From Nitrospira sp. (GTDB lineage: Bacteria > Nitrospirota > Nitrospiria > Nitrospirales > Nitrospiraceae): DNA of 64,000 nucleotides. Location: assembly GCA_030653545.1 (NCBI GenBank), contig JAURZE010000005.1, forward strand, positions 186,001 through 250,000, read 5' to 3'. The translations under genes were made by a program, and so were the position numbers. Under the pieces are notes generated by a model. That model was not told where the DNA came from, did not search any database, and saw only the letters and a list, made by a program, of their open reading frames with translations. Shown one piece after another: positions 27,197 to 35,731 of this stretch (positions are counted from its first letter, which is position 1; the number at the start of each line of letters is the position of its first letter).

Positions 27197-28429
27197 CTAC
27201 TCATAATGGAGTGCCTCGATGGGATTCAGTTTTGAGGCTTTGTTGGCCGGATAGAGGCCGAAAAAGATGCCGACGACGAGGGAAAAGAAAAACGCGGCGG
27301 CCACGGCCGGCATGGAAATAATCGTCGGCCAGCCGATCAGTTTTGTCAGGAGCAGGGAGATGCCGATGCCGGCCCCGACGCCGAGGATGCCACCGATGGT
27401 GGTCATGATGATGGCCTCGATCAGAAATTGCAGCAGGATATGAATTCGCTTCGCGCCGACGGCCATGCGCAGCCCGATTTCCCTGGTTCGTTCCGTGACT
27501 GAGACCAGGAGAATATTCATAATGCCGATGCCTCCCACGATGAGCGAGATCGATGCAATGCCCATCAGCATGAGCATCATGGTGCGACTGGTGCCCGCAA
27601 TCGTCTTCGCAATGTCTTCCATCGTACGGATCGTGAAGTCGTCTTCCTCTGACGATTGCAGGTGATGTTTCGCCCGCAGCAGATCTTTGATGTCGTCGAC
27701 TACGGCCGGGATATCGTGGCGGGTGTGCGTCGCGACGAGGATGATGCCGACCGTGCCGAGAAACTGCGTGCCGAGCACTTTACGTTCCGCGGTCGTGAAG
27801 GGAAGGACGACAAGATCGTCTTGATCCTGGCCCGTAATCGATTGCCCTTTGGGAGTGAGAATTCCGATGACCCGGAGCAGGACATTGCGGATACGGATCT
27901 CGCTGCCGATGACCTCTTCGCCGGACTCAAACAGGTTTTGAGCCGTGGTTTTTCCGAGGATGGCGACTTTCGAGGCTGCATCCAAGTCTGATTGGGTGAA
28001 AAAGTTGCCCTGCGCGATCGGCCAGCTGCGAATGTCAGGGAATTCCGGCGTCGTGCCGAGCACGATCGTGCTCCAATTCTTGTTTTCCCGAATGACTTGC
28101 AGCACGGAGCGCGTGGCGTACATCACCATCGTTACGCTCGTGACCTTCTTTTCGATATCCTGGGCATCGTCGACGGTAAGTGTGGAGATGGACCCCAAGC
28201 CCCCGCGTACGCCGCCGACAGTGGTGGCGCCGGGAATGATAATGAGGACATTGGTCCCCAGGCTGGAGATCTCCGCCTGGACCGATGCCGTGGCGCCTTG
28301 TCCAAGGCTGACCATGGCGACCACGGCGCCGATGCCGATAATGATGCCGAGCATGGTCAGACCCGCCCGCAGCGGATTCCGGCGCAGGATGCGCAGGGCG
28401 GAGAGCATGGTGAGCCAGAGAAAGGACAT
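27197..28429 (-). CDS. MacB-like ABC transporter permease without ATPase domain
   Basis: 410 residues: an N-terminal helix (RAGLTMLGIIIGIGAVVAMVSLGQG), a large periplasmic MacB_PCD domain (about 45-260) and three C-terminal FtsX-type helices (about 290-400; IGLRMAVGAKRIHILLQFLIEA is the coupling motif). Canonical MacB has its own ATPase domain; here it is absent and no ATP-binding subunit is encoded in the operon. It would have to recruit an ATPase encoded elsewhere. It pairs with the MacA-like adaptor encoded 6 bases upstream and sits between two P-type ATPase genes. Confidence 0.88.
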   Translation of the reverse strand: MSFLWLTMLSALRILRRNPLRAGLTMLGIIIGIGAVVAMVSLGQGATASVQAEISSLGTNVLIIIPGATTVGGVRGGLGSISTLTVDDAQDIEKKVTSVTMVMYATRSVLQVIRENKNWSTIVLGTTPEFPDIRSWPIAQGNFFTQSDLDAASKVAILGKTTAQNLFESGEEVIGSEIRIRNVLLRVIGILTPKGQSITGQDQDDLVVLPFTTAERKVLGTQFLGTVGIILVATHTRHDIPAVVDDIKDLLRAKHHLQSSEEDDFTIRTMEDIAKTIAGTSRTMMLMLMGIASISLIVGGIGIMNILLVSVTERTREIGLRMAVGAKRIHILLQFLIEAIIMTTIGGILGVGAGIGISLLLTKLIGWPTIISMPAVAAAFFFSLVVGIFFGLYPANKASKLNPIEALHYE

Positions 28430-28435
28430 GGGCGG

Positions 28436-29761
28436 TTACCGCATCCTTGGAGTGGAGTCGAACCCCGGCGGCAGTTTCTTTTGTGCCTGTTCCTCGGGGG
28501 TGTCAATGCCGAGGATCACCCGGTCGCCTTCCTTCACTGGCCCTTCAATGATTTCTGTAAACAGGGAGTCCGCAATGCCGGTGGTGACGTCGGCCTGATG
28601 CGCTTTGCTCTCGAGATCAAACACCCAGACCCGCGACGCTTTCTTGTCCACCGGAATGTTAGGCATCCGGAACCGTAGCGCGCCGTTCGGCACGCGTAGC
28701 GGGGATTCTTTCTTCGCGGTGATGATGGTCACGTTGGCCGTCATGCCCGGCTTGAGCTTCAGGTCTTTATTGTCGACCGTGATGACGACATCGTAGGTCA
28801 CCACGTTCTGCACGCTGATCGGCGCATTCCGCACTTGTGTGACGGTTCCATCGAAGAAGTGTTTCGGATAGGCATCCACGCGAAAGTTGGCGGTCTTTCC
28901 CTCAACCACGCCGCCGATATCAGACTCGCTGACATTGGCGTTCACCTGCATCTTCATCAGGTCCTGCGCGATGACAAAGAGGGTGGGTGTCTGGAAGCTG
29001 GCCGCAACAGTTTGACCGATGTCCACGGTGCGGGAGATCACGATGCCGTTGACCGGCGAGTAGATGGTGGTATAGCCGAGATCCAACTCGGCGGAGGCGA
29101 GCGTCGCTTGCGCCTGGTCCAGCTGCGCCTGCATCACCTGCACATTGGCTTCGGCGTCGCGATAGTTTGTTTCGGCCAGATCGAGGTCCGCCTGCGAGAC
29201 GAAGGCCTGTTTCCGGAGAGTGGCCATCCGGCCGCGCTCTCGCTTTCGCTGGGCTCCCATGTTCGTGGCCTTGGCCAGGTTGCCGGCGGCGCTTTTCACG
29301 GCGGCACGGGCCTGGTTGACGCGTGATTGGAAGGGGAGTGGATCGATCTGAGCGAGAGGTTGGCCTTGTTTCACCACGGCGTTGAAATCTACAAAGAGCT
29401 TCGCGATTTTGCCGGACACCTGACTGCCGACCAGGACGGACACCACAGGATTGACCGTGCCGGTTGCGGTGACGAGGGAGGTGATAGGGCCCCGGTCGAC
29501 GAGGGCTGTCTTATACTGAATCGGAGGGGGACCGCCATTGAACCAGTACCAGATGCCTGTGCCGATCAGGAGCAGTGAGGCCATGCCGCCGAGCAACCAG
29601 GGGCGCCCCGATCTGGTTCGCCTCTGCGGGAGGGGAATCACGGTGATGGGGCGCGGACGGTCGTGTTCCCGTGCCGGATCGGAGGGAGGCCAGGCCGCCG
29701 GACTGGGGACGATTTCGCTGACGGGGATAGGCTGGATCGGTTCATTCGGGTCGTCGGTCAT
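28436..29761 (-). CDS. MacA-like periplasmic adaptor (membrane fusion protein)
   Basis: 441 residues: a cytoplasmic Pro-rich leader (1-50), one membrane helix (about 54-72), lipoyl/barrel-sandwich halves (SVLVGSQVSGKIAKLFVDFNAVVKQGQPLAQIDPL and LGYTTIYSPVNGIVISRTVDIGQTV) flanking a long coiled-coil hairpin (about 150-220), and a beta-barrel domain. MacA-type adaptors link an inner-membrane permease to an outer-membrane channel such as TolC. Its first four bases overlap the P2-type ATPase gene. The substrate is unknown; macrolides, peptides or lipopolysaccharide-related molecules are exported by relatives. Confidence 0.9.
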   Translation of the reverse strand: MTDDPNEPIQPIPVSEIVPSPAAWPPSDPAREHDRPRPITVIPLPQRRTRSGRPWLLGGMASLLLIGTGIWYWFNGGPPPIQYKTALVDRGPITSLVTATGTVNPVVSVLVGSQVSGKIAKLFVDFNAVVKQGQPLAQIDPLPFQSRVNQARAAVKSAAGNLAKATNMGAQRKRERGRMATLRKQAFVSQADLDLAETNYRDAEANVQVMQAQLDQAQATLASAELDLGYTTIYSPVNGIVISRTVDIGQTVAASFQTPTLFVIAQDLMKMQVNANVSESDIGGVVEGKTANFRVDAYPKHFFDGTVTQVRNAPISVQNVVTYDVVITVDNKDLKLKPGMTANVTIITAKKESPLRVPNGALRFRMPNIPVDKKASRVWVFDLESKAHQADVTTGIADSLFTEIIEGPVKEGDRVILGIDTPEEQAQKKLPPGFDSTPRMR

Positions 29762-32565
29762 GATGCACTCGCTTTCTGTACCAGGTCAGTCGGCGCACGA
29801 TGATGCAGCCTGTTCGCGATGATCTTACGAGCTTCCTCCGCCAATAGCAGCATGAGAGCGCCCAGCGTGAGCGGCCCGAAGATCCAGGCCGGCACAGGGC
29901 CGGTGCCAAAGATGTCATTCCCGATCGGTGTATAGGTAATCACCGCAAGTAGTAACAGCTCGATGGCAATCCCCCAGAGGATGAGGGGGTTGCTGCCCCA
30001 GCTGCTCCTGGCGGCGCTGAGTCGATTAGACCGGCAGGCAAACACATTCGCCACCTGGGCGAAGACGATTCCGGCGAAGGTCACAGTCGTGGCCTCCTTA
30101 TAGAGGGGTGAAGACCAATCCAGATGAGTGCCCCAGGTCCATCCCTGGCTCGTGAGGTAGAGAAAGAATCCACTCATCGCCACGATGGCTTCGATCAGAC
30201 CGAGAAACAGGTAGGCGCGCAGGAGGAGCGGGAGATTCAGGAGCCGTTCGGATCTCGGGCGCGGGGGAATATCCATGACGTCGGCCACCGGGCGTTCGGT
30301 GCCGAGACCCAGTGCCGGAATCATGTCGGTGCCGAGATCGACCGCCAATACTTGCGGGATCGTGAGGGCCAGCGGGATACCGAAGAAGCCATAGCCCAGG
30401 AACGGCACAATTTCAGGGACGTTGCTGGCCAGGATATAGCTGGTGAATTTGCGAATGTTTTCATAGACCGCCCGGCCTTCTTCGATCGCACCGACGATCG
30501 TGGCGAAGTTGTCGTCGAGTAAAATGATATCCGCGGTTTCCTTGGCGACGTCTGTCCCGGCGATGCCCATGGCCACTCCGATGTCGGCTTTCTTAAGGGC
30601 CGGCGCATCGTTGACGCCATCGCCGGTGACGGCCACCACGTGACCCATATCTTTGAGCGTGGCGACGATGCGCATCTTATGGCGCGGCGCCATACGGGCA
30701 AACACCGGATCCGGCTCTCCCGATCGCGACGGGGTCAGTAGTTGGCGAAGCACGTCATCGCTCATGCCGTCGAGCTGTGTGCCTTCGATCACCGGGACAA
30801 AGCCGGTCGGTTGTTGCGGTGCCTGTTCCGGCGCCAGGCCGATCTTGCGGGCAATCGCCAGAGCGGTGAGGGGATGATCGCCCGTAATCATAACGACACG
30901 CACGCCGGCTTTGCGGCATTTGAGGATCGCCTCGGGGACCTCACGGTGCGGCGGATCCATCATGGCGACGAGTCCGAGAAACGTCAGATTCTCCTCGATG
31001 GTCTCCACTTCGATTTGTTCGGGCTGATGGGCGACTTCGCGCATCGCCACGGCGAGCACGCGGTATGCCTGTTCGGCGAACGTCCGGCTTTGATTCAGGA
31101 TCCGCGCCCGTTCGTCCGGTGTCATGGAGATGGCCTCGCCATGAACCAATGCCGTTGTACAGAGCGTGAGCACGGCTTCCGGGGCGCCCTTGGTAAAAGC
31201 TACGAGACGGCCTTCCGACCAGTGCAGGGTGCTCATCCGTTTGCGATCGGCATCGAAGGCCAGTTCTCCCATGCGGCGCAACGGGGGACGGTGAGCCAGC
31301 CCATGTTGAATGGCAAATTCCAGGAGCGCGACTTCCGTCGGATCGCCCGTCACGACGAACCGTCCGTCCGATTGCCGGACCCGCTTGGCGTTGTGGCAAT
31401 TGACGAGGGCGTCGAATAGGGGTTGCCACTGTTCGGCGTCCGCCGTCGTGATCAAGCGGCCTCTGGTGAAGAGGCATCCCTCGCGCGATTCGATCACGAG
31501 CCCGTCGGTGCAGAACCGATCCACCTTCATCCGATTTTCCGTCAGCGTGCCGGTCTTGTCGGTGCAGATGACAGTCGTGCAGCCGAGCGTTTCGACGGAG
31601 GATAGATGCTTGATCAGGGCGTTGCGCTTCGCCATCCGTTGGCTGCTCATGGCCAGGGCGAGGGTGACTGTCGGCAGGAGACCTTCGGGCACGTTCGCCA
31701 CGATGATGCCGATGCCGAAAATCGCGCTGATCCAGAACCCGAGTCCGGTGCCCATTCCGATCACAAAGAAGGCCGCTCCCATGGCCAGAGAAATGGCAGC
31801 GACGATGCGGGTGACAGTAATAATTTCTTTTTGCAGCGGGCTGAGGCCGATGGCGACCGAGGTCGTGAGATTGGCGATCTTGCCGAATTCTGTGCGCATG
31901 CCGACCGCAAACACGACCGCGCGCCCATGGCCGGAGAGGATGGTGGTGCCGGCGAAGACGATGTTCGAGAGGTCGAGCCAATGGCCATCCTTAGTAGATT
32001 CGGCAATCCGTCGCTTCGGGTTCGATTCACCGGTCAGGGCGGCGTTGTCCACTCGCATGCCGGTGGCTTCGATCAAGCGCGCATCTGCCGGGATTCGTTC
32101 CCCTTCCTCCAGGATGAGGATGTCGCCCGGCACGATGTCACTGCGAGGACGTTCAAGCGGTTGTCCTCCTCGCATGACCCAGGCCTTCTCTGGCAGCAGG
32201 CGATGGAGTGCCTGCACGGCGCGCTCGGCTTTGTACTCTTGAAAGAAGGCGAACACAGCATTGATGACGATGACACCGAGGATGGCCCAGCCCAGGGTGG
32301 CCATGCCCTCGCCGGGTTTCATGAAGTCGGCGGCGAATGCGAGGCCGGCAGCGATCCAGAGCAATAGAGCGAGGAAGTGGGTGAAGTGGCGGGTGAGTCC
32401 TCGCAGGGTCTGGTACCGGTCGGGTTCCGTGAGCCGATTGGCGCCGAATTGGACAAGCCGTTGCCGGGCCTCTTCCAGCGAAAGACCGCCGGTGGCGGTC
32501 TCAAGCCGCTTCAGCACCTCGTCGATGGCGAGGGTTCCAATATCGTGGTACCGGAACTCAGGCAC
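29758..32565 (-). CDS. P2-type cation-transporting ATPase
   Basis: 935 residues. Motifs: TGES near 180, ion-binding VPEGLLPTVTLALAMSSQRMAKRNALIKHLSSVETLG, the phosphorylation site CTDKTGTLTENRM with Asp near 335, and TGDGVNDAPALKKADIGVAMG. The PEGLL...VETLG pattern is shared by Ca2+ and Na+/K+-type pumps, so the ion could be Ca2+, Na+ or K+. Mycobacterial CtpF, induced by hypoxia, is of the same subfamily. The gene overlaps the Usp gene upstream by 8 bases and the MacA-like gene downstream by 4, so the three are cotranscribed. Confidence 0.9.
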   Translation of the reverse strand: MPEFRYHDIGTLAIDEVLKRLETATGGLSLEEARQRLVQFGANRLTEPDRYQTLRGLTRHFTHFLALLLWIAAGLAFAADFMKPGEGMATLGWAILGVIVINAVFAFFQEYKAERAVQALHRLLPEKAWVMRGGQPLERPRSDIVPGDILILEEGERIPADARLIEATGMRVDNAALTGESNPKRRIAESTKDGHWLDLSNIVFAGTTILSGHGRAVVFAVGMRTEFGKIANLTTSVAIGLSPLQKEIITVTRIVAAISLAMGAAFFVIGMGTGLGFWISAIFGIGIIVANVPEGLLPTVTLALAMSSQRMAKRNALIKHLSSVETLGCTTVICTDKTGTLTENRMKVDRFCTDGLVIESREGCLFTRGRLITTADAEQWQPLFDALVNCHNAKRVRQSDGRFVVTGDPTEVALLEFAIQHGLAHRPPLRRMGELAFDADRKRMSTLHWSEGRLVAFTKGAPEAVLTLCTTALVHGEAISMTPDERARILNQSRTFAEQAYRVLAVAMREVAHQPEQIEVETIEENLTFLGLVAMMDPPHREVPEAILKCRKAGVRVVMITGDHPLTALAIARKIGLAPEQAPQQPTGFVPVIEGTQLDGMSDDVLRQLLTPSRSGEPDPVFARMAPRHKMRIVATLKDMGHVVAVTGDGVNDAPALKKADIGVAMGIAGTDVAKETADIILLDDNFATIVGAIEEGRAVYENIRKFTSYILASNVPEIVPFLGYGFFGIPLALTIPQVLAVDLGTDMIPALGLGTERPVADVMDIPPRPRSERLLNLPLLLRAYLFLGLIEAIVAMSGFFLYLTSQGWTWGTHLDWSSPLYKEATTVTFAGIVFAQVANVFACRSNRLSAARSSWGSNPLILWGIAIELLLLAVITYTPIGNDIFGTGPVPAWIFGPLTLGALMLLLAEEARKIIANRLHHRAPTDLVQKASAS

Positions 32566-33463
32566 GTGTGCCTCGCACGAGGAGGACCGAACAAGGCGCG
32601 TGGCGCAGAAGGGTTTCGGATACGCTGCCGAGATGCAGTCGCTCGGTCTTGGTCAGTTCACGAGAGCCGAATACCAGGAGATCATCGTGTTCGGCCTCCA
32701 CGTGTTTGACGATGGTGTCGATCACATGATTCATCCGCACGTGGGGCACCGCCGGGTATCCGTCCTTGATAAAGTCGTCCCGCAAACCATTGACGAGGCT
32801 GTTGGCGCGATCCATGACCGGTTGAGTCAGAGACGCCACTTGCGATTCGGAGAGATAGCGGGCGGCGAGGTCTGTCACCGGGCTTTCGGCGGAAGTCAGA
32901 ATCGACACCGTCGCGGAGTCCGGGAGAATGCGGGTTCGAAGAAAGCGGGCTGCAGCCCGTGAGGGTTTCGAGTCATCCACTGCGAGCGTCACGTGGCTGA
33001 ACCTAGTGAGGGGCTGTTTAACCACCAAGAGTGAACAGGGGGCGACGGCCGCCACTTGCCGCGAGGTGCTTCCCAGCAGAAAGGCTTTGATGTCGCTTAA
33101 TCCTCGAGACCCCATCAGGATAAGATCCGCCTTTAATCGTTTGGCTTGTTTGGCGATCGTCTTGGCCATGGGACCGTGCGCGAGGATGGTCTGGAATTGT
33201 GTGCGAGGGCCGGTGCCTGCTTGGCTGAGGGCGACCCGTGCTGACCGTTCCGCTTCACGCAAGAGAAGTTTTCCGGCTTTGTCTAAGGCAGCGAGGGCGC
33301 GGTTCGCGGCGACCGGATTCTTTCGTTTGTTTGCTTGGAGCGACGAAGGATCGACAACATGCAAGAGCACGACATGCTCAGGTTCCCGTCCGGCGAGCGC
33401 TTGGAGTGCCTGGACTCCCCACTGAGCATACTCTGACCCATCGACCGCACATATAATGCGCAT
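32558..33463 (-). CDS. Tandem universal stress protein (UspA x2), first gene of the pump operon
   Basis: 301 residues built of two Usp domains (1-148 and 155-300). The ATP-binding motif G-2x-G-9x-G-S/T appears complete in the first domain (GSRGLSDIKAFLLGSTSRQ) and modified in the second (GSRELTKTERLHLGSVSETLL). Usp proteins bind ATP and support survival under starvation or hypoxia. It heads the minus-strand operon with two P-type pumps and the Mac-like exporter, suggesting that the pumps belong to the same stress response. Confidence 0.92.
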   Translation of the reverse strand: MRIICAVDGSEYAQWGVQALQALAGREPEHVVLLHVVDPSSLQANKRKNPVAANRALAALDKAGKLLLREAERSARVALSQAGTGPRTQFQTILAHGPMAKTIAKQAKRLKADLILMGSRGLSDIKAFLLGSTSRQVAAVAPCSLLVVKQPLTRFSHVTLAVDDSKPSRAAARFLRTRILPDSATVSILTSAESPVTDLAARYLSESQVASLTQPVMDRANSLVNGLRDDFIKDGYPAVPHVRMNHVIDTIVKHVEAEHDDLLVFGSRELTKTERLHLGSVSETLLRHAPCSVLLVRGTRA

Positions 33464-33794
33464 GCGAGACTCCTTCTTCTAAAAAACTTCAGCGACCGCG
33501 AACATGTCAGGTATCTAATCTGCATTGGATATGCCCGTGGAGTCCGGCGATGACGATGGCGAATTTGCATCGTTTCCTGGGCTTGAAGGCCATGGACGTT
33601 TCGATTGGGCAGGCGACTGCGGCTTTTTGCAGCAGAGTCGAAATGGTTACTGTGGTGATTGGCCTCAGTCTTCCCGGGAGGAGGACGAGTTGAATGGAGA
33701 ATGCGCGTTCCTGTGTGGAAATCCTGAGTCCGAACGATGGCGCGTTATGGCATTGTCATTGCGTGAGTGAAGGAGTGAGCCAAAAGGAGGACAT
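33464..33794. other. Divergent intergenic region
   Basis: 331 bases between two divergently transcribed genes, so it must contain promoters for both the minus-strand pump operon and the plus-strand gene at 33795. I could not identify promoter boxes with confidence; a TGG-N9-TGC element at 33606-33620 only loosely resembles a sigma-54 site. An 81-codon open frame (33525-33770) has no ribosome site and no recognisable domain and is not called. Confidence 0.4.
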
Positions 33795-34316
33795 ATGAAA
33801 CGAAGTCTTGTGTGGATGATCGGGTTTTCAGCAGTCTTCAGCGGGGGAGTGGGGCTGGCCGATGGCGGCGCGGTGGCACGGATCGGGGCTTCAAGTGAGT
33901 TTGTCGAGTTGAGTCATCAGATTGAAGGCAGAACGACGGTCGACTTGCTGCCTCTTCACCGGGTCGGCGACGTTCGGTACTTCAGTGCCGGTATTGGCCT
34001 TGAAGAGCGGGCGGCCCAGTACCCGCCATTTTCGTTGAAGCTCGTTTTTACGGCAGGAGGGAAACCGTTCCTCTCCGGGGTCTCCGTGACGATCCAACCG
34101 GTCAAAGGGGGAGCCGCCGTAACGATCCCTCAAGAACAGGTGGAGGGGCCTTGGCTCTTCGTTGATTTGGCGCCGGGTAGCTATAACGTCACGGCGATCC
34201 ATCGTGACCGGAAGCAGGAACTAAAGGGGATTACAGTTGTAGCGGGGAAACAGAAAACGATGCATCTCCGATGGTCGGAGGATCGCGGTCTTGCCGGAGC
34301 GTTGCCGGCCGAATAA
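33795..34316 (+). CDS. Secreted protein with carboxypeptidase-regulatory-like fold
   Basis: 173 residues with a signal peptide (about 1-22, ending GLADG). The C-terminal part (about 80-165) shows GPWLFVDLAPGSYNVTAIHRDRKQELKGITVVAGKQ, the beta-sandwich pattern of transthyretin/CarboxypepD_reg-like domains, which usually mediate binding in the periplasm. An AAGGAGG ribosome site precedes the ATG. It is the first of a run of plus-strand stress genes. Its function is unknown. Confidence 0.8.
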   Translation: MKRSLVWMIGFSAVFSGGVGLADGGAVARIGASSEFVELSHQIEGRTTVDLLPLHRVGDVRYFSAGIGLEERAAQYPPFSLKLVFTAGGKPFLSGVSVTIQPVKGGAAVTIPQEQVEGPWLFVDLAPGSYNVTAIHRDRKQELKGITVVAGKQKTMHLRWSEDRGLAGALPAE

Positions 34317-34373
34317 ATGACCCCGTCGGTTGGTAATGTCTGTGCAATATAACCAAAGAAGGAGCGTGATGTC

Positions 34374-34838
34374 ATGCCGAAGACGATGAACAAGAAGCCG
34401 GCAAAGAAGCCGGCAAGACTTCCGAAAGTACCGGACTTTGCTTCAATGCTGGTGAAGCCGGTGATGGAAAAGCGGGTACAGTCCGCCCGCGTGAAGACGA
34501 AGGGTGATGTGATCGCGTCCCTCATGATCGAAGGGTTTGGCGCGGTCCCGGTGGTGGATGGTGCGAGAAAGCTGATTGGAATCGTAAGTGAGCATGACCT
34601 GCTTGCCGCGATGGACGATGGGCATGCACTGGGGGAGCTGACGGCGGCTGATGTCATGACGGGCAATCCCTATTCAGTCCGGCCAGAAACGACGCTGGGA
34701 ACCCTGGTGCATGTCCTGCGGGCCAGCGATCTTGTCCGCGTGCCGGTCGTGGATGCGAAGGACCGGCTCATCGGCATCATTGCCCGGCGCGATATCTTGC
34801 GAACCTATTTGGGGTCGAAGTCAACCCGCAAAAAGTGA
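34374..34838 (+). CDS. CBS-domain protein
   Basis: 154 residues: a Lys/Pro-rich leader (1-20) and a CBS pair (about 22-150) with PVVDGARKLIGIVSEHDLL and PVVDAKDRLIGIIARRDIL. CBS pairs bind AMP, ATP or SAM and act as energy sensors. It closely resembles the next protein in organisation, so the two may be ancient duplicates. In M. tuberculosis the CBS protein Hrp1 is a hypoxic response protein of this kind. A GAAGGAG site precedes the ATG. Confidence 0.92.
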   Translation: MPKTMNKKPAKKPARLPKVPDFASMLVKPVMEKRVQSARVKTKGDVIASLMIEGFGAVPVVDGARKLIGIVSEHDLLAAMDDGHALGELTAADVMTGNPYSVRPETTLGTLVHVLRASDLVRVPVVDAKDRLIGIIARRDILRTYLGSKSTRKK

Positions 34839-34848
34839 GGGAGCTGCG

Positions 34849-35283
34849 ATGCGACAAACAGAATTTTTCATGAAAGCCTGCGATCCGAAGACCTTGACCG
34901 TCGGTCAGTTGATGCAGGACGCGGTCACGCGTTGCACGTCGCGGACGGACGCCCTGACCTTGACCCACATGATGACCCATCGGAGTTTCGGGAGTCTGCC
35001 CGTGGTGGAGGAGGATGGGACGCTGGTGGGCGTGGTGAGTGAATACGATCTCTTGCAGGTGATGATCGAAGGGCGGGATCTGCGCAAGGTTCTGGCGACC
35101 GAGATCATGTCGGCCTATCCGGTGACGGTGACGGAAGACCAGACTCTCGTGCAAGTGGCCGATCTGTTCCAAGACCGGTATCTCACGCGAGTGCCCGTCG
35201 TGCGGAACGGCAAACTGGTCGGCATTCTGGCGCGACGGGATCTGCTGTTCGGGTATACGCAGGCGTCCCAGTATTGGTCTTAG
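34849..35283 (+). CDS. CBS-domain protein
   Basis: 144 residues with a CBS pair (about 17-138): LPVVEEDGTLVGVVSEYDLLQVM and VPVVRNGKLVGILARRDLLFGY. It starts 10 bases after the preceding CBS gene, with GAGGGAG as its ribosome site; a longer frame upstream overlaps that gene and is rejected. Two adjacent stand-alone CBS proteins could form a heteromeric adenylate sensor. Confidence 0.92.
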   Translation: MRQTEFFMKACDPKTLTVGQLMQDAVTRCTSRTDALTLTHMMTHRSFGSLPVVEEDGTLVGVVSEYDLLQVMIEGRDLRKVLATEIMSAYPVTVTEDQTLVQVADLFQDRYLTRVPVVRNGKLVGILARRDLLFGYTQASQYWS

Positions 35284-35300
35284 TCGGCTGCTGAAACCGA

Positions 35301-35319
35301 CCGGCAGCGGCGTTGCCGG
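35301..35319. repeat. Short hairpin after the CBS gene pair
   Basis: Six-base perfect arms (35301-35306 and 35314-35319) close a 7-base GC-rich loop, 17 bases after the second CBS gene. It may attenuate or stabilise the transcript before the next gene. No T-run follows. Confidence 0.35.
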
Positions 35320-35366
35320 GCAGTCAGTGTGAGCGCAGTTAGACCGTGCAGGTTAAGGAGTACTCT

Positions 35367-35705
35367 ATGACGATCGATCACAATCACCGTCTCCGGGCCG
35401 AGTTGGATCAGCATGAGCTGGCGGCGCTTCAGCGTTTCATGGTGGCGATTCAGGAGGAGCCGTATGAATCTAAACCCCGTGTCGATGTCACGGAGGTGTT
35501 TCGCGGATCGGAAGGGCAGATCTTCGTGCCGGTGACTGTTTCCGGAGAGAGCCCTGACCCGCATCTCGCGATGCTGATGGGGCACAAGGCGGAACAGTTC
35601 TATAAACAGAGCGGATGCCGGTTTGTTCTCCTGCAGCGAATCGAGAGCGATCCTTCGCGGCAAACCTATGTGTGGGATGGGGCGGCGTGGAAGACGGTGC
35701 CGTAG
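35367..35705 (+). CDS. Hypothetical protein (112 residues)
   Basis: 112 residues, soluble, without signal peptide or membrane helix. The middle has an FVPVTVSGESPDPHLAMLMGHKAEQFYKQSGCRFVLLQR stretch that looks like a compact alpha/beta fold. I do not recognise the family. The ATG at 35367 has a TAAGGAG site; an in-frame GTG at 35346 does not. It lies between the CBS pair and the L,D-transpeptidase gene. Confidence 0.7.
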   Translation: MTIDHNHRLRAELDQHELAALQRFMVAIQEEPYESKPRVDVTEVFRGSEGQIFVPVTVSGESPDPHLAMLMGHKAEQFYKQSGCRFVLLQRIESDPSRQTYVWDGAAWKTVP

Positions 35706-35731
35706 CACAGCCAGAGAAGCGTATCCCGGCG

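Noticed and set aside
31310-32242. 310-residue plus-strand frame opposite the P2-type ATPase gene
   Set aside because: Ser/Arg/Pro-rich shadow of a clearly coding strand, without a ribosome site or domain.
33606-33620. Sigma-54-like TGG-N9-TGC element
   Set aside because: Only the GG and GC cores agree; the flanking consensus bases do not, and such matches are expected by chance.
33525-33770. 81-codon frame in the divergent gap
   Set aside because: No ribosome site or recognisable domain; composition unlike the neighbouring genes.
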